Assembly: GCF_900188415.1 (NCBI RefSeq)
Contig: NZ_FZNV01000001.1
Coordinates: 833,501 to 897,500, forward strand
DNA: 64,000 nt
Direction: 5' to 3'
Source: Maribacter sedimenticola
Lineage (GTDB): Bacteria > Bacteroidota > Bacteroidia > Flavobacteriales > Flavobacteriaceae
Shown here one piece after another: positions 54,834 to 63,427 of the stretch. The notes under the pieces are model-generated. The model worked only from the letters and a program-made list of their open reading frames with translations, did no database searches and was not told the origin of the DNA. The position numbers were made by a program, and so were the translations under genes. Every line of letters begins with the position of its first letter. The first letter of the stretch is position 1.

Positions 54834-55466
54834 ATGAAAAATGTGGAGGTACTTGAGAAAGTGAACAAAGGCGTGTATTTACCCTTAATGGAAGAATTTT
54901 ATACCATACAGGGAGAAGGTTTTTACAAGGGAACGGCCGCCTATTTCATTAGGGTCGGAGGATGTGATGTTGGATGCCATTGGTGCGATGTAAAGGAAAG
55001 TTGGAACGCAGAAACGCATCCACCTACGGATATTGAGCATATTGTTGCCAATGCAGCCACATATTCAGATACTATTGTGGTTACCGGTGGTGAACCGTTG
55101 ATGTGGAATATGGAACCGTTGACCACGGCGCTCAAAAATAAAGGACTTAAAACCCATATTGAAACATCTGGAGCCTATACCTTGACCGGTAATTGGGACT
55201 GGATCTGTCTTTCACCTAAAAAGAACAAACTTCCGGAAGGTGTTATATATGACAAGGCCCATGAACTAAAAGTCATTGTCTATAACAAACATGACTTAAT
55301 CTTTGCAGAGGAGCAAGCCGCCAAAACCAATGCGGATTGTATTCTATACCTGCAACCAGAATGGAGCGTAAGGGATAAAGTTGTGCCAATGATCGTGGAT
55401 TATGTCATGAAGAACCCAAAATGGAAGGTATCCCTACAAACCCACAAATATTTAAATATTCCATAA
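54834..55466 (+). CDS. queE: 7-carboxy-7-deazaguanine synthase
   Basis: QueE is a radical-SAM enzyme that makes 7-carboxy-7-deazaguanine for queuosine tRNA modification. It has 210 residues. The SAM iron-sulfur cluster motif Cx3Cx2C is C44, C48, C51 (CDVGCHWCDVKESW); MEEFYTIQGEGFYKG precedes it and VVTGGEPLMW follows. The ATG at 54834 gives the normal family N-terminus, while the longer frame would run through the promoter. queC, queD and queF are not in this window. Confidence 0.95.
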   Translation: MKNVEVLEKVNKGVYLPLMEEFYTIQGEGFYKGTAAYFIRVGGCDVGCHWCDVKESWNAETHPPTDIEHIVANAATYSDTIVVTGGEPLMWNMEPLTTALKNKGLKTHIETSGAYTLTGNWDWICLSPKKNKLPEGVIYDKAHELKVIVYNKHDLIFAEEQAAKTNADCILYLQPEWSVRDKVVPMIVDYVMKNPKWKVSLQTHKYLNIP

Positions 55467-55509
55467 CATACTCCGGTTTAATCTAATTTTTTGAATGTAA
55501 TTGGTGGTA

Positions 55510-56424
55510 TCAACGACCACCATTGGCCCTAATATCCAAAATACATTCAGGATCAAGGGCTACACTTGCAACACCTTTTGCAGTTTGTTTTTCCAACATG
55601 CGCAGAACGCTTTCGCCAGACAATATGCAGCCAGATGTTACACCATCCTCATAAGCTGTTTTAGCCGACATTTTTTGGGATTTCCCTAAAACCGAATTAC
55701 TGCCAAATTGTAATTCTGCTCGCATTAAACATCCATCTTGATTGCAATGTTTATCGCCCACTAATTCTCCATCCTCATTCTCGGATTCGGACTCATGATC
55801 ATTGACCATATCCGTACCTAAATTTACCAAACCGAAAAGATGCCCAAATTCATGGTTCAACGTAGCGGTCTCTACATCCTCATTATTTATGGAAGAGCTT
55901 CTGGCAGCTAATTTTCTTACCGTAATTTCATGAATGATCATGGAAGTGTTCCGGTACACCGCTCCCAACGTTACAAGTCCGCCCTCCAAGTCATCACCTT
56001 CCGCAGGGGAATCGGCAAAATAAATATAAATTGCCAAGGTACTGCCCGTATTAAAAGCGGTTCTGTTCTTGGTTTCCAACTCTACTATTTCCTGCAAGGT
56101 CAGCTCATCTTCAACAGGACTTGGTAATTCGTTATAAATAATCTCAATATCTTCCTTAAAGGTATATTGGCGCAAATAATCTGTGAACTGGGTCATAGCC
56201 GTAGCAGTTGGTCTAAAACCTTCTACATAGCCAATTTCTATTAATAATTTATCATAAGTGCTGTTAGAGAGTATGTCGTTGGCAGAGTCTCCCGTAGCCA
56301 AAAGATTGGCCTCTTTGTTCACTGAAGGGGTCGGTGTTTCCTCCTCTGTTGTCGTACTACTTTTTGAGCATGATACCGCAATGGCTAAAACAAAAAGCAG
56401 GATTAAATTCTTGAATGTGCTCAT
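55510..56424 (-). CDS. Metzincin-like metalloprotease lipoprotein
   Basis: From the ATG at 56424 this is a 304-residue lipoprotein (lipobox IAVSC, Cys19). The zinc site HEFGHLFGLVN (191-201) gives the HExxHxxG part, but the third ligand position is Asn. About 25 residues later comes HCNQDGCLM (226-234), matching the HCx4CxM tail of archaemetzincins. An acidic insert (HESESENEDGE) separates the two halves. Two more cysteines (266, 294) could form a disulfide. It should be a periplasmic or surface peptidase. No neighbour suggests a substrate. Confidence 0.8.
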   Translation of the reverse strand: MSTFKNLILLFVLAIAVSCSKSSTTTEEETPTPSVNKEANLLATGDSANDILSNSTYDKLLIEIGYVEGFRPTATAMTQFTDYLRQYTFKEDIEIIYNELPSPVEDELTLQEIVELETKNRTAFNTGSTLAIYIYFADSPAEGDDLEGGLVTLGAVYRNTSMIIHEITVRKLAARSSSINNEDVETATLNHEFGHLFGLVNLGTDMVNDHESESENEDGELVGDKHCNQDGCLMRAELQFGSNSVLGKSQKMSAKTAYEDGVTSGCILSGESVLRMLEKQTAKGVASVALDPECILDIRANGGR

Positions 56425-56466
56425 AATATGAATATCTAGTAGCATAACGAAAAAATAAGGCGCCTA

Positions 56467-57180
56467 TTATTGCATTGGTGTCAATCTTGCCAAATAGTCG
56501 TAATGTTCGCCCTCCATTACGAGTTCACAATGTAAATTATTGAAATTTGCCGCACGTTGCAGGGTGTTATAATCTACGTATAACCACGGAAAAGGTTCAC
56601 TTTTTTCCTTTTTGTAGCGCATGATAAAATTTACCTCGCCATAATAATCCGTAGTATCCGGAATCCAATAGCCACCATCTTCATCATTCTCGAACATATA
56701 GATGATATCGCTGGAATCCAATAGAATTTGTCCGCCATCATTTAAGAGGGTAGTCAGTTTATGAAAAAATGGCGATAAGCCTTTTAATGTTCCTGCGATA
56801 CCTACACCGTTCATTAAAATTAAAATAGTATCAAACTTGTGTCCTTCATAGGATAGTAAATCAGTATGAACCGTATTTTTAAGCCCTCTGGATGCACAGA
56901 CTTTTATAGCGCCTTCTGAAGCGTCCAGGCCTATAACGTTTAGTTTTTTTTCTTGTAGATGCAAACTATGGCTACCCGCACCGCAACCAACATCCAAAAC
57001 CTTGCCTTTGCATAAGTTTAAAGCCTTTTGCTCAATGTTAGGCATTTCTTTAAAACTTCTGAACATATAAGGTAGAGGCAGAACATCTTCTTCTTCAAGG
57101 GAGGAATATGTAATAATATCTTCAATGTAATTGCCGTGTTGGTAATCTAAGAGCGCCGTACCTAAAATATCCTTGTTCAA
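56467..57180 (-). CDS. Class I SAM-dependent methyltransferase
   Basis: The 237-residue Rossmann-fold methyltransferase has motif I VLDVGCGAGSHSL (about 62-74), motif II GLDASEGAIKVC and an acidic motif (ILLDSSDIIYMF). The start codon is TTG at 57180, the only in-frame option before the family-typical NKDILGTALLDYQHGNY. It is divergent from the cysteine-cluster gene 75 bases away. The acceptor molecule is unknown. Confidence 0.88.
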   Translation of the reverse strand: MNKDILGTALLDYQHGNYIEDIITYSSLEEEDVLPLPYMFRSFKEMPNIEQKALNLCKGKVLDVGCGAGSHSLHLQEKKLNVIGLDASEGAIKVCASRGLKNTVHTDLLSYEGHKFDTILILMNGVGIAGTLKGLSPFFHKLTTLLNDGGQILLDSSDIIYMFENDEDGGYWIPDTTDYYGEVNFIMRYKKEKSEPFPWLYVDYNTLQRAANFNNLHCELVMEGEHYDYLARLTPMQ

Positions 57181-57230
57181 AATTATAGTATTTCTAGATG
57201 CAAAAGTCTCGCTTTTTGGCGCTACTTTCC

Positions 57231-57238
57231 TAGTTTTG
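57231..57238 (+). promoter_or_regulatory. TAnnTTTG promoter element of the cysteine-cluster gene
   Basis: TAGTTTTG matches the -7 consensus and lies 17 bases before the ATG at 57256. The -33 TTG is not at the usual distance. Confidence 0.4.
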
Positions 57239-57255
57239 AAGAATTAATTTTAGAC

Positions 57256-57747
57256 ATGGAGGAGGTTTTACGACAATTACCAAAAAAGGCCAAGGAAAAA
57301 CAAAATGAGAATAAAAAGTTCTTTGCCAAACTGCGGAAAAAAGCACCAAAGGATTTGGACTATACCATGCAAGAACTTCATGAAAAAGAGTTTGAGCGAA
57401 CAGATTGTTTAACCTGCGCCAATTGTTGCAAAACTACAGGTCCACTTTTTACCAACGCAGATGTGGAGCGCATTTCCAAATCGTTTAGGATGAAACCCCA
57501 AAAATTCATAGATGCCTATTTACGGATCGATGAGGAAAACGATTATGTTTTGCAACAAGTACCCTGTACGTTTTTAGGCCAAGATAATCTATGTTCCATA
57601 TATGATGTGCGGCCAAAGGCATGTCGTGAGTTTCCGCATACGGACCGCAAGAAATTTCAGCAAATAAGCCATCTTACCCTAAAGAATGTGGCTATTTGCC
57701 CTGCCGCGTTCAATATAGTAGAGGAGATGAAAAAACGGATTAAGTAA
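57256..57747 (+). CDS. YkgJ-family cysteine cluster protein
   Basis: The 163-residue protein has a cysteine pattern typical of YkgJ/UPF0153 proteins, which are thought to bind an Fe or Zn cluster: CLTCANCCKTTG near residue 54, CTFLGQDNLCSIYDVRPKACREFP further on and one cysteine near the C-terminus. The N-terminal third is a charged helix. The function is not established. It is divergent from the methyltransferase gene. Confidence 0.88.
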   Translation: MEEVLRQLPKKAKEKQNENKKFFAKLRKKAPKDLDYTMQELHEKEFERTDCLTCANCCKTTGPLFTNADVERISKSFRMKPQKFIDAYLRIDEENDYVLQQVPCTFLGQDNLCSIYDVRPKACREFPHTDRKKFQQISHLTLKNVAICPAAFNIVEEMKKRIK

Positions 57748-57908
57748 TATGCATCAATTTACAGCAATCAATGATAAATCAAGTGGGTTAATGTACTATT
57801 AACGATAAATTTTAAGGTGGCTTCAATTAAAAAGTTTCTAGGTTAATCCTAAAACCATCAACCATTGATGAAAGAACATCCCACCCAACTTTTTATTATA
57901 TTTAGGAC

Positions 57909-58781
57909 ATGGAACAACTCATTTCTTATTTTGAAACCATACCTGCCGTTCATAGGTCATTGATTTTAGTTGGTGGTATTACGTTCTTTTGGATCCTAGA
58001 AGGTATTGTGCCGTTATTCAACGGCAGTTATAATAAATGGAAACATTCCCTGCCCAATTTCTTCTTTACCTTGACGACTATAGTGGTGAATTTTCCATTG
58101 GCATTTTTACTTTTAAAAACATCGGATTGGGCGGTAGCCAATGACTTTGGTATCATTAACTGGTTGCCAGATATGCCTTTATGGGCCTATGTTTTTTTTG
58201 GGGTTGCTCTGTTAGACTTGATAGGTGCCTACACGGCACATTTGGTGGAGCACAGGGTTAAACCGCTGTGGATGGTTCATTTGGTACATCATACCGATCA
58301 CAATGTAGATACGACTACGGCCAATAGGCATCATCCTTTAGAAAGCTTAATACGGTATATGTTTACCTTGATCGGAGTTTTTATTGTGGGTGCGCCCATT
58401 GGTATCATCATGTTATACCAAAGTCTATCTGTAGTATTGTCACAATTTAATCATGCCAATATTAAATTACCAAAAGGTGTTGACAAAGCAATTAGTTGGG
58501 TATTGATCTCACCGGATATGCATAAAGTACATCACCATTATGTACTACCTTACACGGATAGTAACTACGGTAATATATTTTCTTGGTGGGACCGACTGTT
58601 CGGTACATACATGCATTTAGATCGCGAAAAAATTATTTACGGTGTAGATACTTTCCCAGATGAGGTTGCTAACGGTGAAATAAGTTCGTTGTTGAAATAT
58701 CCTTTTGTTGGCTATAGAAAACCAACAACTAATGGTAGTAGCCTAGAGGAAATAGCAAATGAACAGCCTTTAATAAAGTAA
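57909..58781 (+). CDS. Membrane fatty-acid hydroxylase/sterol-desaturase family
   Basis: The 290-residue integral membrane di-iron enzyme has about four hydrophobic helices. The eight-histidine pattern is present: HLVEH (HxxxH), HLVHHTDH (HxxHH), NRHHPLE and HKVHHHY (HxxHH). Family members hydroxylate or desaturate lipids, sterols or carotenoids. The substrate here is not known. Its 3' end overlaps the convergent DUF1343 gene by 12 bases. Confidence 0.92.
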   Translation: MEQLISYFETIPAVHRSLILVGGITFFWILEGIVPLFNGSYNKWKHSLPNFFFTLTTIVVNFPLAFLLLKTSDWAVANDFGIINWLPDMPLWAYVFFGVALLDLIGAYTAHLVEHRVKPLWMVHLVHHTDHNVDTTTANRHHPLESLIRYMFTLIGVFIVGAPIGIIMLYQSLSVVLSQFNHANIKLPKGVDKAISWVLISPDMHKVHHHYVLPYTDSNYGNIFSWWDRLFGTYMHLDREKIIYGVDTFPDEVANGEISSLLKYPFVGYRKPTTNGSSLEEIANEQPLIK

Positions 58782-60008
58782 GTATTTCGCCCTAATTTTT
58801 TTAAACTTTTCAATATCCGCTTTCCATGTCGCTTTTATTTCGGCATTGGTAGCCCCTGCTTCAATCTGCTTTTGCAGTCTATCATTGCCGGCGTGTTTAG
58901 TGAATCCGTCGGTAAGGAAGAATTTACTTTTGTCCACGGTATTGGTATAGGCATCTATAATATATTCCATAGTCACCTCATTCATGCGTTCGGTTTTGGA
59001 TAGGTCCTTGCCATAACATAGTTTGCCCTCTTCTTTTGGATACTTAGATCCAAAATTTGGTTTTGGGGTATAGGTGAAATCATACACGTTCTTATCCAGA
59101 AAAGATGCGCCGTATCGTTGAAATTGAAATTCGGTACCACGACCGGCATTTATATTTGTGCCTTCTAACATTCCTAAACTTGGGTATAGGGTAATAGATG
59201 TGTCATTTGGTAAATTTGGAGAAGGTCTAATGGGCAAACTGTAAAAACGGTCATGTGTCCAATTTTCTAATGGGATTACGGTAAGGTCTACCTTTTTGTC
59301 TCCCTCTAGCCACATTTCCTCATTGATCATATTGGCGTATTCCCCAATGGTCATTCCGTACACTAAGGGTATTTGGGTCATGCCCAGAAAAGAGGTGTGT
59401 TCCGCTTCCATGGTTGGTCCGTCTACATAATGTCCGTTAGGGTTTGGGCGGTCCAATACCAATACGGGAATTCCTTTTTCAGCGCAGGCTTCCATAACCA
59501 GTTGCAGGGTAGCTATATAGGTGTAAAAACGCACACCTACATCTTGTATATCGAACAATACTAGATCTAAACCATCTAATTGCTCTTGGCTTGGCTTTCT
59601 ATTTTTTCCATGCAAGGATATTAATTCTAGTCCAGTTTTGGTGTCCTTGCTATTGTTTACATGTTCCCCTGCATCAAAATTGCCTCTAAAACCATGTTCA
59701 GGAGAAAAAACGTGCTTGATCGCTACATCTAACGAAAGTAGACTGTCTACCAAATGGGTATACCCACCTGGCTTAAAAATAACACTGGTCAGGTTAGCGA
59801 CAACGGCAATTTTCTTTCCCTTTAAAAGTGGTACATAGGCTTCCGTACGGTTAGCGGCTACGACTATTTCTTTTTCTTCCTGTTTTATTTGTGGCTTAGA
59901 TGCGCGTTGTGTGTTTTCGGTTACTGTATGGGCATTGTTTCCGCATGTGCCCAATACCAAAAACCATAATAAAACTGTACTTTTGAAATTGGATAAAAAT
60001 AACATCAT
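58770..60008 (-). CDS. NamZ-type exo-beta-N-acetylmuramidase (DUF1343)
   Basis: The 412-residue DUF1343 protein is related to NamZ, which removes terminal N-acetylmuramic acid from peptidoglycan fragments. A signal peptide with possible lipobox (LVLGTC) places it in the envelope. Characteristic blocks are VFSPEHGFRGNFDAGEHV, DLVLFDIQDVGVRFYTYIATLQLVMEAC, VLDRPNPNGHYVDGP and EGTNINAGRGTEFQFQRYGASF. ATGs at 60008 and 60005 directly abut the TTG start of the divergent permease, and the stop lies inside the hydroxylase gene. The role is presumably cell-wall recycling. Confidence 0.88.
   Translation of the reverse strand: MMLFLSNFKSTVLLWFLVLGTCGNNAHTVTENTQRASKPQIKQEEKEIVVAANRTEAYVPLLKGKKIAVVANLTSVIFKPGGYTHLVDSLLSLDVAIKHVFSPEHGFRGNFDAGEHVNNSKDTKTGLELISLHGKNRKPSQEQLDGLDLVLFDIQDVGVRFYTYIATLQLVMEACAEKGIPVLVLDRPNPNGHYVDGPTMEAEHTSFLGMTQIPLVYGMTIGEYANMINEEMWLEGDKKVDLTVIPLENWTHDRFYSLPIRPSPNLPNDTSITLYPSLGMLEGTNINAGRGTEFQFQRYGASFLDKNVYDFTYTPKPNFGSKYPKEEGKLCYGKDLSKTERMNEVTMEYIIDAYTNTVDKSKFFLTDGFTKHAGNDRLQKQIEAGATNAEIKATWKADIEKFKKIRAKYLLY
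59978..59985 (+). promoter_or_regulatory. TAnnTTTG promoter element of the permease, inside DUF1343 gene
   Basis: TACTTTTG matches the -7 consensus and lies 23 bases before the TTG start of the permease, within codons 8-11 of the opposite gene. No TTG lies at the ideal -33 distance. Confidence 0.4.
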
Positions 60009-61250
60009 TTGAATCTAGAATATTTTATTGCCAAACGGCTTATAAAGGGTAAGGAGCATAAAATTAGTATATCTGCGCCGATAATAAAAATAGCTATTGC
60101 CGCAATTGCTATTGGCGTTATCATGATGTTGATCGCCATAGCTACAGGGTTGGGGCTTAAAGAAAAGATCAGGGAAAAGGTAACGGCGTTCAACGGCCAT
60201 GTACAGATCTATAATTACGATAATAATAACTCTGAGGTTTCCGTAGTTCCCGTTAGCATAGAACAGGATTTTTATCCCGAGTTTAAAACGGTAGACGGTA
60301 TTGTGCACATACAGGCGGTGGCTACCAAAGCCGGGATAATCAGGACCGAAGAAACTTTTGAGGGTATAATTGCCAAAGGTGTTGGCAACGATTATAATTG
60401 GGCTCCGTTCAATGAATTTTTAATTGAGGGAACGCTTCCAGATTATTCCGGGGAATTAAATGCTGATGTTTTAATATCCAAAATAATGGCCAATCGCCTT
60501 AATTTAAAAGTAGGCGATTCTTTTTTTACTTTTTTTTTAAGGGATGATACTACGGATAAAATTCCTAACCAGCGCAAGTTTACCATAACGGGAATTTATG
60601 ATAGTGGTTTTGAGGAAATAGACGGACTCTACATCTTTACGGATATACGGCATATTCAACGCATGAACAAATGGACCGATACGGAAGTAGGTAACTTTGA
60701 AGTCTTTCTGAACAGTTTTGACGATATTGACCAGAAAAGCAATGATATTTACGGACAAACACTTTCTAATCTAGATACCAGGACAATCAAGGACAAATAC
60801 CATAAGATTTTTGAATGGATCGGACTGTTCGATTTTAATATTGCACTTATCATAGGAATAATGATAATAGTAGGGGGCATTAACATGATTACTGCCCTGT
60901 TGGTGCTTATTCTGGAAAGAACACCAATGATAGGTGTCTTAAAGGCTTTGGGCATGCCCAATTGGGATATACGAAAAGTCTTTTTGTACAATGCCGCCTA
61001 TTTAATAGGAATAGGGTTATTCTACGGAAACCTTATTGGCCTTGGGGTAATTTTTATCCAGGAACAATTTAAGGTATTCAAGTTTCCAAACCCTAAAGAG
61101 TATTATGTGGAATATATTCCTGTAAGTATAGATCTGCCTATTATAGTGTTATTGAATATAGGTGTGTTGTTGTTATGTTTATTAATGTTGCTCATACCTT
61201 CTTATATCATTACGAAGATTACCCCCGTTAAAGCTATTAGGTTCGAATAG
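60009..61250 (+). CDS. LolC/LolE/FtsX-type ABC transporter permease
   Basis: The 413-residue inner-membrane protein has one N-terminal helix (IIKIAIAAIAIGVIMMLIAIA), a large MacB-like periplasmic domain and three C-terminal helices, the LolCE layout. It begins NLEYFIAKRLIKGKE with a TTG start at 60009; no ATG precedes it. It ends ITPVKAIRFE. It probably works with an ABC ATPase (LolD-like) encoded elsewhere, in lipoprotein release to the outer membrane, which suits the many lipoproteins here. The exact substrate is inferred. Confidence 0.9.
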   Translation: MNLEYFIAKRLIKGKEHKISISAPIIKIAIAAIAIGVIMMLIAIATGLGLKEKIREKVTAFNGHVQIYNYDNNNSEVSVVPVSIEQDFYPEFKTVDGIVHIQAVATKAGIIRTEETFEGIIAKGVGNDYNWAPFNEFLIEGTLPDYSGELNADVLISKIMANRLNLKVGDSFFTFFLRDDTTDKIPNQRKFTITGIYDSGFEEIDGLYIFTDIRHIQRMNKWTDTEVGNFEVFLNSFDDIDQKSNDIYGQTLSNLDTRTIKDKYHKIFEWIGLFDFNIALIIGIMIIVGGINMITALLVLILERTPMIGVLKALGMPNWDIRKVFLYNAAYLIGIGLFYGNLIGLGVIFIQEQFKVFKFPNPKEYYVEYIPVSIDLPIIVLLNIGVLLLCLLMLLIPSYIITKITPVKAIRFE

Positions 61251-61301
61251 TTTTTGCTTTATAACACAAGATAATTGTATGCATATTCTACCTCTTTTTG
61301 G

Positions 61302-61309
61302 TACATTTG
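61302..61309 (+). promoter_or_regulatory. TAnnTTTG promoter element of the M20 peptidase gene
   Basis: TACATTTG lies 16 bases before the ATG at 61326. The closest upstream TTG (61275-61277) is 24 bases away. Confidence 0.5.
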
Positions 61310-61325
61310 AAATAAAACGGACCAT

Positions 61326-62624
61326 ATGTGCAAAAAGATTTTCCTTAGCCTTGTTTCTTCATTTTTCCTATTGGGACTACAAGCCCAAAAATTAACAAAG
61401 AATGAAAAAAGGATTGTAAAATCCGTTGAGCGCCATAATGTCGAGGCAATTTCATTTCTAGAGAAGGTCGTAAATATCAATAGCGGCACTTTAAACCTTA
61501 AAGGTGTTGAAACGGTAGGTAAAGAGTTTGCCACTGCCTTTACTGAAATAGGATTTGAAAGTACTTGGATTCCCATGCCGGAAGAGATGAACAGGGCAGG
61601 GCATTTATTTACTGAAATAAAGGGAACAAAAGGTAAAAAATTACTGTTGATAGGTCATTTGGATACGGTGTTTGAAGAAGATAGTCCATTTCAACGGTTT
61701 AAGATGGTAAACGATTCCATTGCCCATGCACCGGGAGGTAATGATATGAAAGGTGGTAATGTAATTGTATTATATGCCTTAAAGGCATTGCAGGAAAACG
61801 GATTGTTGGACAATGCTCAGATTATTGTTGCATTCACTGGTGATGAAGAGAGTACAGGTAGCCCATTGGAAAAAAGCAGGCACGATATAATTGAAGCGGC
61901 AAAAAGAAGTGATATTGCGTTAGGGTTTGAGACATCTACTGGGTTTAACTATGCTACCGTAGCGCGTAGAGGTTCCTCAGGTTGGAAAGTTGAGGTAGAA
62001 GGTAAAAGAGCACATTCTTCAGGTATTTTCAGCGAGGATACCGGTGCGGGCGCTATTTTTGAAATGTCTCGCATATTGAACGGTTTTTATACTGAAGTAA
62101 AGGGCGAAGATTTATTGACTTTTAATCCGGGAACCTTGCTAGGAGGTACTTTTGTTGAGTTCGATGAAATGACCAGTAAGGGAACGGTTTTTGGAAAGAC
62201 CAACGTGGTAGCACAAAGAGCAGAGGTTAGGGGTGGACTTCGTTTTATTTCCGAAGAGCAAAAACAACGTGCACGTGATAAGATGAAAGCAGTGGTTGCC
62301 AACAATTTACCCCATACCACTGCAAAAATCTCCTTTAAGGACAGCTATCCGGCCATGCAGCCTACTGAGGGCAATACTGATTTGTTGAAAAAGTTGAATG
62401 CCGTTAGTTTGGATTTGGGACAAGGTGAAGTTCTGGCCTATGATCCAGGAAAACGTGGTGCGGCAGATACATCTTTTGTGGCAGAATATGTAGATTGCCT
62501 GGATGGTTTGGGTACCATGGGAAATGGTGCACATACCCCACAGGAAACCGTAAACCTAAACACGATCGAAGCACTTACAAAAAGAACCGCACTTTTAATT
62601 TATAGATTGGTACATGAGCAATAA
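61326..62624 (+). CDS. Exported M20 metallopeptidase (carboxypeptidase G2-like)
   Basis: The 432-residue peptidase has a cleavable signal peptide (FLLGLQAQ). Metal-site motifs are GHLDTVF (His and catalytic Asp), PGGNDMKGG (bridging Asp), FTGDEESTGS (catalytic Glu and ligand) and NGAHTPQET near the end. It resembles glutamate carboxypeptidase/CPG2 and should trim C-terminal residues in the periplasm. It overlaps the epimerase-like gene by 11 bases. Confidence 0.93.
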   Translation: MCKKIFLSLVSSFFLLGLQAQKLTKNEKRIVKSVERHNVEAISFLEKVVNINSGTLNLKGVETVGKEFATAFTEIGFESTWIPMPEEMNRAGHLFTEIKGTKGKKLLLIGHLDTVFEEDSPFQRFKMVNDSIAHAPGGNDMKGGNVIVLYALKALQENGLLDNAQIIVAFTGDEESTGSPLEKSRHDIIEAAKRSDIALGFETSTGFNYATVARRGSSGWKVEVEGKRAHSSGIFSEDTGAGAIFEMSRILNGFYTEVKGEDLLTFNPGTLLGGTFVEFDEMTSKGTVFGKTNVVAQRAEVRGGLRFISEEQKQRARDKMKAVVANNLPHTTAKISFKDSYPAMQPTEGNTDLLKKLNAVSLDLGQGEVLAYDPGKRGAADTSFVAEYVDCLDGLGTMGNGAHTPQETVNLNTIEALTKRTALLIYRLVHEQ

Positions 62625-63399
62625 GATCACACTTAAGTCCGCAGGGCAAAGCGTAAGAATAGAAGAAGGGGAGTTGGTAGGGTTCCAGGTTTCCGGACAT
62701 GAATTTATGCACCAAAAAGGTAACCCCGGTTGGCGTAACGTAGATACGGAAATGTTTCCGATCATTGGACCTACTGCCGAGGCGGATTTTAGGGTTCATA
62801 CCCCAAAAAGTACTGCGGTACAGGACCAACATGGCCTGTTGCGCGAAATGACATATACGTTGTTGGAACATAACATTACCCAGGCCGTTTATCATAAAAC
62901 ATATAGGGCAAACACTCAAGTGGTCAATTCTAAATATCCAAAAAAATCGACGGAGGAAATCTTGAGCTGGCCTTATGATTTTGAATTTAAAAAATCTTTT
63001 GAGCTAACTGAAAATGGTTTGGAAATTGTGTTCACCATCTCTGGGGAAGAAGGCATGCCTTTTATGTTAGGGTATCATCCTGCATTTATGTTGCATACCC
63101 AAACCGCCCTTATCACCACGGAGAACAATGAATATTCCATAGAGGAAGTATTGCAGGTGGGCAGTAGGGCCTTACATGTACCCAACGTTAATAGTATTAC
63201 CTTACATGATGACCGTAGTTTGCAAGTGCTTACAGAGGGTTTTAGCCATTTTATGTTATGGACAGAGGTGCCCAACATGGTTTGTATTGAACCCATAACT
63301 TTTTACCCCTATGCCGTGGCACAACAAAATCTAGATGAAGGTTTTATGGTGCTTAATCAAGATATGGCTCAATTTAAGGTATTGTTAAAGCCCTTATAG
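62614..63399 (+). CDS. Aldose-1-epimerase-like protein
   Basis: The 261-residue beta-sandwich protein is of the galactose-mutarotase superfamily, with DTEMFPIIGP, a QDQHGLLREM histidine, GYHPAFML and the glutamate in MVCIEPITFYP. These fit the LacX/YeaD-like branch. It is presumably cytosolic and acts on sugar anomers. Its start overlaps the M20 gene by 11 bases, so the two are translationally coupled. Confidence 0.88.
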   Translation: MSNKITLKSAGQSVRIEEGELVGFQVSGHEFMHQKGNPGWRNVDTEMFPIIGPTAEADFRVHTPKSTAVQDQHGLLREMTYTLLEHNITQAVYHKTYRANTQVVNSKYPKKSTEEILSWPYDFEFKKSFELTENGLEIVFTISGEEGMPFMLGYHPAFMLHTQTALITTENNEYSIEEVLQVGSRALHVPNVNSITLHDDRSLQVLTEGFSHFMLWTEVPNMVCIEPITFYPYAVAQQNLDEGFMVLNQDMAQFKVLLKPL

Positions 63400-63427
63400 A
63401 TTGCTTTAGGAAATTAATTGACCAGTT

